A DNA stretch of 64,000 bases from Diadema setosum (taxonomy: Eukaryota > Echinodermata > Echinoidea > Diadematoida > Diadematidae): NCBI GenBank assembly GCA_033980235.1, contig CM067067.1:4269001-4333000 (forward strand), in the 5' to 3' direction. Made by a program: the position numbers and the translations under genes. This document shows positions 12,546-26,116 of this stretch, piece by piece. How positions within the stretch are numbered: the first letter of the stretch is position 1; the number at the start of each line of letters is the position of its first letter. The notes below the pieces were generated by a model that saw only the letters and a list, made by a program, of their open reading frames with translations, made no database searches and was not told where the DNA came from.

Positions 12546-15500
12546 CTCATCAGCATACCAATATAGAGATGGTCTACTAGTTGGCAGATGGTTTACTCTC
12601 AGTCGCCATTTTGGGTTCATTATGACTTTATGGATATCGGGGTTCAAGCAAGAGTACTGGGTCAGTCAAACTATTTTAATGATTCATTGTGAGTTTCATC
12701 ATGGGAAGAAGTTGCTACCCACTTGCTATTTTATGGTTTTTAAGTTAGTTCTTCCGTGACGGACATTTAATTCTTGTCACTCAAGAAGATTTAGAGTGTG
12801 CTGGGCAAAGAATACTTTAGTAGTTTTGTATTCAGTAAATTGTCATGAAATGGTTAAATTGTGACTTTGAATGATGCTTCCTGTTTATCATGTTCATTTG
12901 GTAGAATTATTGCACTTTTATTAAACATCCTTGGACAGCATACTGTGAATCAGATATTAAGAATTTGATCCTGGCAATTGTTCTGACTCTACTTCACTTC
13001 TATACATTTAATACCCAGCCGAATTAACCATTCAGGATGCATATACTTGAAAAATAGCCATCTGAGTCATTGGCAGTCTAAATGCAGGAGGGGAATTTGG
13101 CAAAGAAATAAATTCCTAGCAGAACATTTATGCAATGAAAAAGAAATTATATCTTACTTGATACAGTGTTATTCATCAAGTAATGCACATATCCAATTCA
13201 TTAGGACAAATCTATAGGCCCTACATAGTTTTCTTTTTGATTTAACATACTGTTAGGAATGTCTTCTCTGAACATGTAAGTCAATAATAATGATGTTCCT
13301 AGTGGAAAGGCAGCTAAGCTTGAGCCTCTACTTCAATCTATCCCTTATGTCTCTCTTGTTATCTTTGACATTCATTACACATGAATGGCAACATCTCGTC
13401 ATTACACAACATTGAATTAGTTTTCAAAAGGGAATAGGGTCCAGTGTTTAAGGCCCAGATCTAGGTTGCAAGGGTCTTGGATCAAGTTTTTCCGAGGTCT
13501 AGGATCAAGTTTTTCTGAGGGCTGCCACTTTAACCAATGAAGTTCATGAGGGTCAGGGGTGAAGGGTCAGGGGTGAAGGGTTTGAAACCACTCTGCAGTG
13601 TGATTGATGTTCCATGAAATTCATTTTCCTGCCAGATCTGTCCCCAACTTTGATCTACCACTCATCAACCATTATCTCATCAGATACCATCATCCTCATC
13701 ATTCATTTGAAGCCAAGGCCAATGTTTATTCAGCATCCCTTTTCTGATATATGCTTTCAGTATTTGGGATGGGTTTTTCTTTTTTTTCAAGTTTTGTTCT
13801 TCATCCTTTTTTTTTTTCAAGTCTTTGATTCTCCTCCGTACTATTACTACTGACCAATCTTATTCCTTTTCTTTATTGGTGTTGTTGAGCTTCAGGCACA
13901 GTTTTGATAAAGAAAGTAAAATATACATTCCTGGGTAGTTAATTGTGTACTTTCCAGATATTTTTGCCTGTGCTTGTGTTTGGTATGCAGAGAAAATAGA
14001 TTCCCAAAACATGCAGAACTGCTCATGCCAACATGACTGTGTAAGCCATCATTATAGCTTTTGTTTCAGTAAAGAAGAATGTATGAAACATATGCTTCCA
14101 TTTCAAACTGTAATCACCAGAAAGTGGAGCAGCATGGAGTTCGACCCACAAGAGAATCAGATGAAATATAACATCCTGCATCTCTATTGTTTTAATAGTG
14201 ACAGACATGGCGGATACCGTGCTTTCATCTTCCGGAATGTTTTACAGTTACGTTCTATCCCCCCCCCCCCCCCCCCTCTCTCTTTATCTCTTTCTCTGTA
14301 GAGACTCAGTGTGAAACGTGTCGGTGCCTTTTGAAGGAACTTGATTTTGACATGTTTACTACATCCTTGGGGATTACTTGCAAAGCCAATAAATATGCAT
14401 GATGTCTTTTTCATCTTGGCTACCCCTTCCATGTGGTGCATTGAAGATTGATATCAATACTAAAGTAGCTGCTGAAAGTATGACTTGTTCCTTTTTTTCT
14501 TTTCTTTTTTTGGCTGCAGCTGCATTTAGGAACAGGAAATGGATTTTGTACCTACATTTGTAGTTCTTTTTCTAGAACATGGACCAATTTAGTAGACTGC
14601 ATGGATGCGAGCCAAAATAGGCTCAGTTATGTAATGCATTTTGGGATGAAGTCATGCACACCTGACTTTATGAAGGACATTGTGGTCAAACATTTCTTGC
14701 CTGTCTCCTGCTGTTTAGTACATGAGATGATGCCAAATAGTTTGGGAATATTTACAGCAATTAAAAATGCTTCCCCTCTCTGTGTCTTCTTAAACAGTCA
14801 TGTTTTGTTTCTTGTTTTACATTAGATGTGAGTCAAACCTTGTTGGAATCCTCCCACAGGGTAATGTCACTCCATTGTCTTTAAAAAAGAGTTGTTGTTT
14901 TTTTAATATGATAAGAAATTGGAAGAATTTTCCTTATGCTTTCTTTCCTTCATGTGCATATCTATTGGCAAGTTGGTGTAATATATGAATAAATTGGTAT
15001 GTCAAAAGTAGAACCTTATGTGTATGACCTCAGGGTTGCTCTTGGATAGTCTCTGGCCTATATTTTCATGGGCAACAATTTGCTTTTCCCAAGTGACAGA
15101 GAAATGTAGAACACTCAATTGTGCAATCAGTTTAAAGATAAAGTCATTTGTTTACATTACTGCCGTATTGCCCATGTTACTCTCCAGAAGTTGTTATCAT
15201 AGTACTTCATATGAAATTTGGTATATATGCTTTATATCGAATCTAATCTAATTCAGTCTAATTTCATTTCATTTTATCTAGTCTAATATAAACTCGTCAA
15301 TATCCAGTGAGATAATATCAGGTCAAATGAAATAAAATTTGAAATCATAAATCAAATTAATTTGAATTATTTCAATATCAAATTAAATGAAATCACATCA
15401 AATCAGTTGTGAAGCACAATATTGACCCCCTCACTCCCCCCCCCCCAAAAAAAAAAAGAAAAGAAAAGAAAAAGAAAAAGGAAGTATATCCAGAGATACC

Positions 15501-18500
15501 TGAGGTGATAGCGGAATCACGTGCCATATACTGAGTACCAGTTGAGTGAGGTATCCTGTCTGTTAATTCTTCATAGGAGGGACATCCTCGAGGCAGGATG
15601 TATGATGCTCCCAAGACTAAATTATTATTTCTTCATTGATACGACAGGTGGATGATGTTTCCTCTTCAGGGGAAAATGACAGCATCAACTCAGTCAGATT
15701 GGGAAGACCGCTTTCTTGTGATGAGATGTTTCATTTCCAGTCCATCAATTATCAATTAGCACCCTGAGAGATTTTTTAGTATGTCAACTGTGTCTGGCCT
15801 TGAGAATCTACTTCTCATCTCTGTATCTTTTCTTCTGTTTTCCTCCTATTTTCTACATTGTAATAGATTGGTTCTTTTAGCTTAGTAAAATTACACACTA
15901 TCTCACTGTACCTCAGGATATATTTTCTCTCAACTGTCCTGAAAGTCAATCAGCTATTACTACATCAAATCCTGCAGCACCCCTATTTCATATTCCTAGA
16001 TATCCTTTTTGTTTTTCATTGCGAAAGCTTTACCACATCATACTTGGTGAGTGAGAGCCTGTATGTTTTGTTCCGTCCCTTCAACAGTTTCTCAACTAAC
16101 ATTCTTCACATCATTTTGGCCATGAAACTGACCCCTCACATTCTTCCAGAGGCATTCTGTTTTCCTGTCTGCCTGAATTTCTTTGCTTTCTCACGCGCCC
16201 ACACATTTCATCGGGTATTTTTGTCTCTGATTGCATGCTACATGTCTGTGGCTGTTCATTCATCAGTTTGTCTCTTTGTCTGTCTGTCTGTCTGTCTGTC
16301 TCCTTTTGTTCTGCATCTCTTCTCCCTCCCTCCCTCCCTCCTCCCTCCCTTTGGCATGATACATTGATAGCCTTATTTCCATACTCCAGAGACTAGAATC
16401 TCCAGCTACATCTATCCGCCGATTAGGTCAATACCAGTGTTGACAGCATCTTTCATGCGTGGGGTCCAGGGATTAAATGCAGCTTCAAAATTACAGTGCC
16501 CCGTTAACCACCCCTCCCTCAATTCTTTATCCTTTCTTTGTCTTTTCTTTTCTAGTGTATCAAGAAAATATATGTTGTGTCTGTGCCTACATATTTACCT
16601 GTTTTTCTAGTTTGTGGAAGTAGTTTCCTTTTTTTTTGGGGGGGGGGGGGGCATGATTATTACAGATACAGTGAAGGGGTGAGATCTATCAGTATTGAAC
16701 ATTTGGCACGGTTCAGAAAGTCCTGGAGAGTAATATTGTACCTTTAATTTTTATGGGCCTCATTTTTTACTGTTCTTTGATACATTTGTGAAATAGTTTG
16801 AATTTGCATCCCATGGCAGTTCAGACCCCTGGCTTTCCATTTGGTCCGCAGAAGACAAAATGGCATAAAAAAGGGATTTAGTCCCTACAAGTGTATTCTA
16901 GTATTCTTTTAAATTCTCAACTCTGAACTTCTATTATATTTACTTTAGTCTCAGTGAAATACTTAAATGTCATGAGATTTTTCCTACTTTGTGATAATAA
17001 GTGGTAAAGTCAAATGAAAATAAGGTAGGGTTCAAAGTGAAATCAAGCTAAGATTGCAACTGCATCAACTCACATCCCTTCCCTCCCCTCCCTCTTCCTC
17101 CCAGTAAATCATTTTTCTGTGTTCCTCATTCTTGTCATCTTCCTCTGTCTCCCCCTTTAAACCAAGGTATGATCCAAGGGATCTGCCCTGCCATGTCATT
17201 ATTCATTATTTGGGGGCTGTCGTGGCCTTCGCTGAACGAGGTGCTCTAATTCCCCCTCTTTCCCCGAATGATGGGTGTAATTTCCTAACAATTCATCACC
17301 AATTAGTGCAGGAGGAAGAGCTCACTTTGTGCTCCGATGCCGTTGAAGAGCTCCCTCGTTTATAGGATTTGTTTCACTTTGTATTTACGAGAAAATGTTG
17401 CTCTTTGAAGGAGCAGTTGTTTAGTCTCCTGAGTCTTGATGTGATTTTGTTCTTAAATTACTGTTTGATTGCGTAGCCTCACACATTTTCTCATCTCATT
17501 CACAGGGAGAAAAAAAACAATCTTGTGGTTGTCACTTTGGCAAAGAATTTATCTCTAGTTTATCTCTAATCTATACACATTTTTTCACATCACTTTAATA
17601 ATGATATTAATCAAAACATTTTGATGTAATGCTGCAACAGCCTCAAAACCGTCACCATCACTCTTGATGCATGTCTACCTTGTTGCAGACACTGAAGGAG
17701 ATTTTATTTTCCTTTTAGAGAGATTCTGGTTAGCTACAACTGTTCTGCATTTGCACTTTTTTAAGAGATGGTTTTTGCTTTAGTTACAAGTAGTGACATC
17801 ATAATATTGTGGTAGAATAATGAGGAAAAATAATGAAAGTGAATTCCCTCACAGTGTATTGGGGTTTTTAGTGATTTATTAGACTAAAGAATTGGACAGC
17901 GTCACAATGAAACTGGCAGCCAAAAATTAACATAAAAATATGATATCTCTGTTTTCCCATAAGAAAAATCCCATGAACAATTCAATATCATTTCTATGGA
18001 GTGTTTCTCCCACTTGAATTTTCACAAGCACAATCTGAACTTCCTCTTACCCTTTAGAGCGATGAATGAAATGATTCATGAAATGAGATTTTGATGAGAA
18101 AAGGGTCCACTGACCTGAAATGCAGTCGTGATTAATCTTGGTGCAGAAAGGTTATGGCCGTTGGCTATCTTGACCAATTGACCATTACAATAGATACCAG
18201 GTTCTGTGGTCTGACAGAGCAAGTTTTCTTTGTCTTCATCCCTCTCCCCTCAAACTTGGGTCTGTGCTTGTAATGTGATATAGGCCAGTGTATCAAGCTG
18301 GGCTGCATCTAAGTTCTTAAGAAAATAATCATTATAGTTTCGCTATAAAAGAAGCAAAAACATGTTGGATGGATGTGGGTTTCAGTACCCTTGTGGCCAC
18401 AAATCGGTGCTGTGGACAGGCATGATGCCATTATCTGTATTGGATTGTAACAAACATGAGCAATCATGCATGCGTACAGTCACCAAAAGTGTCGTAGAAT

Positions 18501-19654
18501 TGCTTCCAGAATGGATGCATTACTGTTTGAGAGCAGTGATGAACTTTTAGTCCTTTTTTTCATGTCTATGAAAACATGATGAAATGATGACAAGACTTTC
18601 ACAATCTGGTTTCAGTTATAGAATCGACAAATTTAGACTCTTCCCATCTTTCAGAGATTCTCACCATCATTCTCTCCTCTGAGCAATCATTTTCAGTTTT
18701 TCATATTCATTTTTTCATGTTCAACCCTCCAGTCTCAAGCACTGGGGAAATATGATCAATAATAGCATTTGAATATTTTTTTTTCTGAAACCGAAGGAAA
18801 CCAAATGTGAAAAAAAAAATAGTGTTGGCTAAGCCCTAGCCCAGATCTTTAATCACATCCATCTTCGTCCACAAAGTACATTTGCGGAAGAGATGCTGAA
18901 ATTCAATCAGAAGTATGAAACCAAATTGGAGCACGGCCTCTCAGGAAAGAAAAAGAAAAAAAAATGGGAGGCTCACAGTCATCATGAACAGCATCTGTTA
19001 GAGGGTGCATCCTCTGTGATGAGAATTGGATGTGATGACAAATGACTTTGTAGAGCAGCGCTCTCTGGTTTTGACATTAATTTCAGACCCTTGGCCTCTT
19101 TGCTTCCTTTCACCAGCTCTTGGCCTCCTGTTGCAACCCCACCCCCTTTCCATATAGTGCACTTGCTAGAGTTGAATGAGGTATTCTCTGCTCTCTTTTT
19201 TTTTTGGGGGGGGGGGCATATGCCATTTGCACTCAGATCGTATTGATAGCACAACATCACCCAGGCTGTTGAACTTGAAGCGATGATGATCTGTCCAAAG
19301 TTCTTGGGATGACAATTTCTCTCCTCTCTACCCTCGCTGTGAATAATACAATAACAATGATGCACCATGTGGAGGGATGATTTGCCAATGGTTACTGTGG
19401 GGGGAAAAGGGCTGTGGGGATAAGTGAGCATTGTTTTATTATCTCTGTGATAAAAAAAAAAGATGATGTTATTATCAATGACAGCTATTTGGGAATCCCG
19501 ATATCAAGTATATAATGGTGTTAATGGTAATGTTGAGCATAATCATGATAATGACAAGGAAAAACAGTTGAAATAATGAATGTACCATCAACAGAGATGT
19601 AGTACCTGAATAGTTCTATTTAGTATTTAAAAGGCACTGTCAAATTGATATCAA
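12546..19654. other. Non-coding DNA with simple repeats, no gene recognised
   Basis: The stretch holds a C18 run (14259-14276), a degenerate TCTAAT/CAAAT-rich patch (about 15240-15410), a C-run/A-run junction (about 15435-15457) and T-run/G-run junctions (16629-16651 and 19196-19216). A compositionally distinct, GC-richer block at about 17150-17370 might be a conserved non-coding element. No exon with recognisable protein similarity was seen. Confidence 0.45.
16268..16350. repeat. (GTCT)n followed by (CCCT)n simple repeats
   Basis: A run of GTCT units (about 16268-16302) is followed after a short spacer by CTCC/CCCT units (about 16320-16350). Polypyrimidine on the + strand; not coding. Confidence 0.9.
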
Positions 19655-19939
19655 CCCATGGAGGATGGGCTGATTTTGCTGCAACACGTACTGTAAAATG
19701 AGGAATGTTTGCGTGCATTTTAATTTCGCGAGCGCCAAAATACGCGAAATTAAAATGCACACAAAATTCCTTATCTACACTATATGCATTGAACGCCAGT
19801 GGCAATTCGCGAAAATTTCATGCCATGAAAAAGGCCTTCGGCTCCAATTCGCGAAAATGTCGTGCCGCGAATATATCGTGTTTTACAGTATTTCCCATAG
19901 ACCCCTGCCCGAGTGTACTCAGGACTCATCCTCAATGGG
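19655..19939 (+). mobile_element. TTAA-type hairpin MITE (piggyBac-like), copy 1, interrupted
   Basis: The ends read CCCATGGAGGA and TCCTCAATGGG. The right flank is TTAA (19940-19943) and the left flank is TCAA, one change from TTAA. Towards the right end lies a decayed CCCGAGTGTACTCAGG palindrome. Two other copies in this window share the layout. Ends beginning with CCC next to TTAA fit the piggyBac superfamily, so I infer a piggyBac-derived MITE. Its middle is split by another transposon at 19691-19888; without that, the copy would be about 87 bp, like copy 2. Confidence 0.75.
19691..19888. mobile_element. TA-flanked CTGTAAAA-ended MITE nested in the TTAA-type MITE
   Basis: A 198-bp element starts CTGTAAAA and ends TTTTACAG, with TA on both sides (19689-19690 and 19889-19890). 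Removing it rejoins ACACG-TA-TTTCCC, which is exactly the uninterrupted sequence seen in copy 3 near 29290. That proves the order of insertion. Inside is a hairpin whose arms are GTGCATTTTAATTTCGCG and its complement, plus repeated AATTCGCGAAAAT motifs. TA target sites suggest a Tc1/mariner-like source, but this is inference. Confidence 0.85.
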
Positions 19940-19943
19940 TTAA

Positions 19944-22900
19944 AAGAATTGCATAGATATGACATAAAATGGGCAAAGATCATTCACAGTCCCATGTCAG
20001 TCGAGAGCTTCAGCTTTATAAATTCAATATGTTCATTATTATTGAACAGTTAGGCATTTAATTGTTTGCAGCAGTACATGCCATTTACCATTCTTTGCCA
20101 AGTTTTTAGGCAGTGCCTCTAAATCTTTGCTCTTTACAAGCCACAAGATCTTAGCATGTACCTTTCACTATTATAAAACTGTCTACACAGGTAAAAAATA
20201 AATAAAATGTTAACAATTATTATGCCAAAGATTCAAAGGATTCCCATCCAACCCCACCCCAAACCCCACTTCCATCATGTTACTCTAGCATGCTGAAGAA
20301 CCAGCTGCACGGAAGGGGTGGACACCTGTCCCATGTTTCCTGTAAGTCTGCTTTATGCTTCTGCCAAGATTTTCTCTTCTATACATCTGCACCAGATGTT
20401 GACCAAGTTATGTATCACTGTTTTTGTGATAAACCTAATGGAAACCAGTTTCTATTTGCCAGTGGATATTAGTGGCAACCTACATCTTTCATATGTTCTG
20501 TTGGCATGGCCCAATTCTTTTTATTTCTCCATTATCCGAGGAGTATTCCTTGAGGTTCAGGAAATGTGTTCCTGGACTGAAAGAATCTAAACATTTTTTT
20601 TTTTTTTTTTTTTTGCCAGTTGCCAAGCTCACAGCCATCCCTTAAAACTCCACTGATGACACTTTCACTGGAGCAGCTGAAAAGGACCTTTCCAAACTCT
20701 GAAAGGTTCATGCAAATTGCATTTAAGTGCTCCTGCAGGTAACTTTGGGAGAGAATATTATCTGCTTCAATGTAATAATGCTAGAAATGTCCAAACAAGG
20801 GGATTCAAGCTGAAATTGGTGCTTTCATCACCATGGCAACTAGGAAGAAACAGTGCCAGTGACTAAAGCTTTGACTCAGGGCCAATTCAAGGCAAGTGAA
20901 GGCACCCCTGGAGAAGGATTAATATGTCAAATCAAATCCTGGAAAACAAGGATTAGGGTGGATTCTACCAGCATAGCTCTAATGACTACAAGTAAACATG
21001 TACATGAATGATGTCATACCTAATGTGGTGGGTCTTAATGTGACCAGAAATAGCATTTTAGGACAACATTTTCTCATCTTCTTATTTGCTCTACAAAAGA
21101 AAGAGAAAATGTTCTGCCGCACCCTTTAAAATCCTGTTTTGAAACATTTTCTCCAACAACATGTGCCTCCTTCTTGTAGCCTAAATCCAAACTTTGGCAA
21201 TGGTTTTCTTAACTTGTCTACAGGCTTGTCATGTCTGATTATAAGACACACATGCAACAAGCAATACTTCAATGCTCCATCCTTTAAAGGGAATGTCTTA
21301 CTAGGAGAGACAAGCATTCCTTCCTTTGTGTGAAATGTTGCAAATTTATCAATTTATTTTCTCAAAATTTCCCCATCTCTATGCATCATTTCAAGGAATT
21401 ATACTTTATATACATTTTAATTGGACATGAGACTTTGATGTGCATGCATTAATCAGGAAAACAACAAAATCCACCCATTTTTGTCTTAATGTTGGCAGAG
21501 ACTGGAATTCTGGGATGAGCTCTCATAGTTATGTGACCAAGTGAGTTGCATGGAATCATCCAAAGGGAGTTACTTTGCTGTTATGCTTTTTTTTTAAATA
21601 CTCATCTGAGTTTATTCAAATTCATGATTTTTGATCATGGCTACTACTAAAACACTGACCAATTCAGTGCTTATTTACGTCAATGCAGGGCAATTTGTCA
21701 ATCATCTGAGTTTGTTATAACTCTCATCGTTCTGTTAATGTACTTTCACAGAAATTATTTACAGCCAGTTTGTCTTTCAAGCAAACTTCACTACTAAGTT
21801 GCAAAAACATTTAAACCAACCCTGTACTGTCCGTAGCCTCCATTAAAAGAGGCAGGAAGTGTTGTTTTCATTAAGGGTATTCCCAGTCAAACTGGCGTGC
21901 TCCTTTAAAGATCATAACTCCCACCCCAATTTACATGAAAAACATATCCATAGCACCCAAAGGACGCCCAGGCTGAACCGCCCTGCCACAAACATAAAAG
22001 ACCAGGCAAACCAGACCTTGGGGTTTGGGATGTTTTTGGTCGGAGGGCGTCTTTTGAAGTGCTACTGTAACACTATCCCAAGAATAATAGTCCCCTGCCC
22101 TTGTACTTGGCTACCTCTTACTGCCATTGCTGGCACCAGACAAAAAAAAAAGAAGAAGAAAAGAAACTAAAAAAAAGATGAAAGGGGCACACAAAGGTAA
22201 GAATTTGACAACATTTCAATGAAATTTTCTATTGACTGATTCTACTTTTTTTTCCTCACCCCATTTTATATGGTTTTGCTAGGTAGGTTATTGTAAAATG
22301 AATGAATGGATGCCTGCATCAAAACCCCATCCTGAACCATTTACCGGTATTTTTCTTTTTTTCTTTTCATTTGAATGGTGTCTCAAATTAACCATCTTTA
22401 CAAAGTCTTGTTTGAACTGTCAAGTTGCTGCAGTGAAGCTAAAAGGTGGCTTGGCCCCTATAACTCTGTGATCTTTACTTTTGAATGTTAAACATTGTTT
22501 CATGACCCTATAGTTTTTTTTTTTCTTGTTTCCATTAAGCTGAATGGATAGATATATAAAAAAAACAACTGTTCCATTGGATTGTGTCCAGAAATAAGAA
22601 AAAAATGTATATGTACTATTACAATTCATACTGCTACACGAGTACAACTCAAAATATGGACTTCATTTTTTTCTTTCTTTTTTTTTTTGCAAGGGAAACA
22701 CTTTTATTACCTTATGGTATTATAAGGCCCTGAGAAGGTGCACATTACAGAACCCATTGCAGCAAGAATATACATATTAAATGTGATTATTGACACATGC
22801 ATCATTTAGAAAAAGAAGATTCTAACCTTCCTGTAGTTTCTGTACTCATACAAACTTCCTTTGTTAGTTGTTGTGTGTTGTTTTTAAGAGTGGCAAGTAT

Positions 22901-23196
22901 CAGATTCCAAGTCCAATTCACGCACATCCAAAACTAAAAGTTTTTGAAAATTGATTTCTGCAAAGTGGTTCAAAACAATCAGTTCTTATGTGTTGACACA
23001 GACTAATCAATAACTATTGCAATCACTATCACCTTGAAAAAAAATCTATCCATCTTGATGTTTTTCTAAGATAAGAAAAAAAAAATGAGAACAGAAATTA
23101 TAATGCTATTTATGTATAAAACATTGCACTGGTGAGAATAATAGAGGTTCAATTCTTTCCACCGTATGATTGCTCTGCATGCTGAGGTAACCACTG
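19944..23196. other. Non-coding DNA, no gene recognised
   Basis: Short open frames only. It contains a T-run of about 22 bases near 20595-20615 and an octamer palindrome ATGCAAATTGCAT at about 20712. Nothing supports an exon. Confidence 0.45.
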
Positions 23197-23200
23197 TTAA

Positions 23201-23290
23201 CCCGTTGACGACAAGTCCCGAGTATACTCGGGCAGGTGTGTACACAATGGGAAATGCTTGTTGTAGCAAAATCAGTCCATCCTCAACGGG
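23201..23290 (-). mobile_element. TTAA-type hairpin MITE, copy 2 (complete, 90 bp)
   Basis: The element runs CCCGTTGACGA ... TCCTCAACGGG and is flanked by perfect TTAA on both sides (23197-23200 and 23291-23294). Just inside the left end is the perfect palindrome CCCGAGTATACTCGGG. It is inverted relative to copies 1 and 3. This is the cleanest copy in the window and defines the family: TTAA target, 11-bp imperfect terminal repeats, one subterminal palindrome. Confidence 0.85.
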
Positions 23291-23400
23291 TTAAGCTTAC
23301 TTCTTTATACTGATTGTTTAAGTCCACAGGCAAACCAATACCTTAAAGCAAGACATTTTTGCATGAAACTTTACACATTACTTCTGGCATTCATTACATA

Positions 23401-23505
23401 TAGTGTAAACAAGAACGTTCACACACATTTTAATTTTGTGAATCATGGCTCTGACAAAATCTGCAAAATTAAAATGCACATGAAAACATTTCTGGTTTTA
23501 CAATA
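23401..23505. mobile_element. Decayed copy of the CTGTAAAA-ended MITE
   Basis: Ends read TAGTGTAAAC and GTTTTACAATA, close to the nested element at 19691-19888. The middle keeps the inverted pair CACATTTTAATTTTGTG / GCAAAATTAAAATGC. CpG dinucleotides of the younger copy are replaced by TG/CA here, as expected from methylation decay of an older insertion. Confidence 0.6.
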
Positions 23506-26116
23506 TGTTAAAGACCATCATTCTCAGATTCAACTTTGACACACTACTGTAGGGACATGAGGAATAGTAAACCAGGTAAAAGAGCAGAGAAATATCAACA
23601 ATATATTACAGTGACTCAATGTGAATTTTTGCCTTTTTATCTCTTGTTTTTCTTGTTTTCTAGACTAAAGTAGCATGTTAAAGGTAAACTCAGAGCCAGA
23701 CTGCTATTGTGATTTCAGGTCATGAAAACCAGGAAGCTGGCAAATCTAAGACACAGGTTTGAAGGGACTCATAAAAAAAAATGGCAAAAGATACAGTTTA
23801 AATTGCAAGGGGTCAAGAATACATATCGTGGCTGTCAGTCAGCTTGCTGAGAAGAAAAGAATATCTTTAGTTTATTTTGTTTAATACTTGGTTCTCAAAT
23901 ATAGTGTATTCAGATTTTGACATAGTTCACCTGTTGAAATAAGCAGAAAACAATCGCTGTGGAAGGGTTCGCCCTTTGTTGGGAGTCGCTTGAAACCACA
24001 GCTTTATTGAAGTGACAGGAGACCGATTGGATTAGGAATTGATACTGAAACTGCCAGAGAACATTTCTTGAAGAAATGGACTACTTCAATCTACATCACA
24101 GCATTATTGCTTCGAGCCCTTAATTCCGCACCTGGTTTGAAGAAATATATGATTCTGTAAGCTGGCTATTCCCTCATATTTCATTTGGAGGAGAGTTGTA
24201 GTTCTCAATGCTGTGATAAATGAGTCACAGTACCAGATTTGAGATACATGGATTTATATCATTTCTGTGCAACTTGATTAGGCTTGACTGCTACACTTGC
24301 ACAAGTTTGTATCTAACCACCCTTCCTCACGTTTCTCTCATATAACATTAGCTGCTAATGAGAGGGGAAAAAACCCCAGGATGATTACACATTGTGAACA
24401 GGTGACTGATCTGTATTTTTGGAGAGTGTCGTGTCTTCAGTCTGCCGTGAATGAGTCTCGACCTCATGTAGCATTGTGGGCAGAGAGGGGAAAGCATACA
24501 CACTTATAAAAGGAAGTAAAATCCAAGTCAGTGTGGTCTTAAAAGGGGAAGAGGATGTGGATGTTTATTTTGAATGCCCTTGTCTCGGTATATTTGCACA
24601 TCATGCACACATGTGTATTTGTTGTAAAGAGGGGGGGGGGGTATTGGGATGCTAATATGGATCTGTTTGATTTCTAGACTTAAAGGTATATTGTATAGTT
24701 GTGAAGGTTAACATCATGCCTCTACTCACACTGTCACATCTCACCTAGACAATAAGGACTAAGGGTTAAGGGAAGGACACTCCTAGGCCTGCTATTGTGT
24801 GTCCGCTCCAGGGGAATCTTTGGATGAAAGATACAAAGAATGTAAGGCAGACATAGAAAAATCTGTAGATGGAAGGGTGATCAGGTACCACAATGCCTAG
24901 ATCAATTTATCATCTTAAAGGACTGTTTTACCAGTGACACATGCTATGCAAACAATAACAGGAAAGACTTTAATTGTGAGAGCTGTCAAAAAAGGGAAAA
25001 TCTTAATTGGGAATGTGTGACTGGGTGCAGTCGGCCTGTACATGCAAAATTATCATGGCTCATGTAAGTGTCGGAAATATATCCGTCATTGGGTGATGGA
25101 GGTATGCACAAACAGGATTTTCTCAATGGATTGACAAGGGGGGAAAAAGGTGTACCTTGAAGTTGAAACTCTTGTTAGGTAAATAGATTGATCACGTTCA
25201 GCAAACAAGTCAAGCATCACGGTGGTTCCAACCTCCATATGTGGAGCACAGAGATGTTTGCTCAGGGTCATATGTTCCAGTTAAGATTTCAAGAGACCCT
25301 AGGGATGACCTCAAAATACTTCATATAAATGGATTTCAAGTGCAAATATTTCTTTCATAGCTCAGAAAACTGAGAACAAATATACGAACCTTTCACTTCA
25401 AAGTAGTTGGTCTCCATTCATAGATAGAGAGTAAAAGAGTTGGTAAAAAACATAGCGCTATATACCACCATAATATCATTATGTCCTCACAGGAAACATA
25501 CCTCAGGTTTATCCTTAAAGATAAGTGAAACATAAAACATGATATGGGTACCTCAAATCTCTCATCCGATGGGAGAATGGCACACCTGGGGAAGCTGTAG
25601 GGATTCTGCAATGGTGTCATGGGGCATCCACAGGATTAGCCTGAGGCTTACACACAGGTGCTTTGTGGTAGGAGTCATGAAATCTTACTTCCAAGAGATA
25701 CGCTGTGGGCTCCGTGGAATCCTGTGGCTTCTTATGTAGCTACCACACAGTCCTCAGCCATACCTCTAATTTTAGAAATCTTCTGTGTTAAAAAAGAAAA
25801 AAAATGCCCATATTCCGATGACTATATGACTGTAAGTCAGGGGAAAAGGTCAACTATGAGTGTGATGTGCCGGTCATTTTCAAAATTCTATTCATAGTTT
25901 TTTTTTTATCATGAATTTTTGAATCATTCCGTTGCATTGTGCCTCCATTAACATGAATTTTGTTTTGCACAAACTTGTATGCTGTGATTGAATGTCCACA
26001 TACAATTTGTACTTGGAGATTGTGACTACAATGAAGGCCTAAACACCTATCAAATCATCAGGTCTGGGAATTGTGTCCCAATTTGGTTTTGTTGTTGTTG
26101 TTTGTTTGTTTGTTTT
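23506..26116. other. Non-coding DNA, no gene recognised
   Basis: No exon-like segment with recognisable similarity was found. A G11-12 run lies near 24632-24643. GTTT repeats (26089-26116) sit directly before the CCGT-rich element and may be its insertion site. Confidence 0.45.

Noticed and set aside
12296..12759. Overlapping long ORFs with FGLVW and NQTKP repeats on both strands
   Set aside because: They are produced by the (GTTTG)n minisatellite, whose period of five leaves all frames open.
18982..19431. 149-codon minus-strand ORF
   Set aside because: Low-complexity, includes a homopolymer-derived segment (T/G run) and lacks domain signals.
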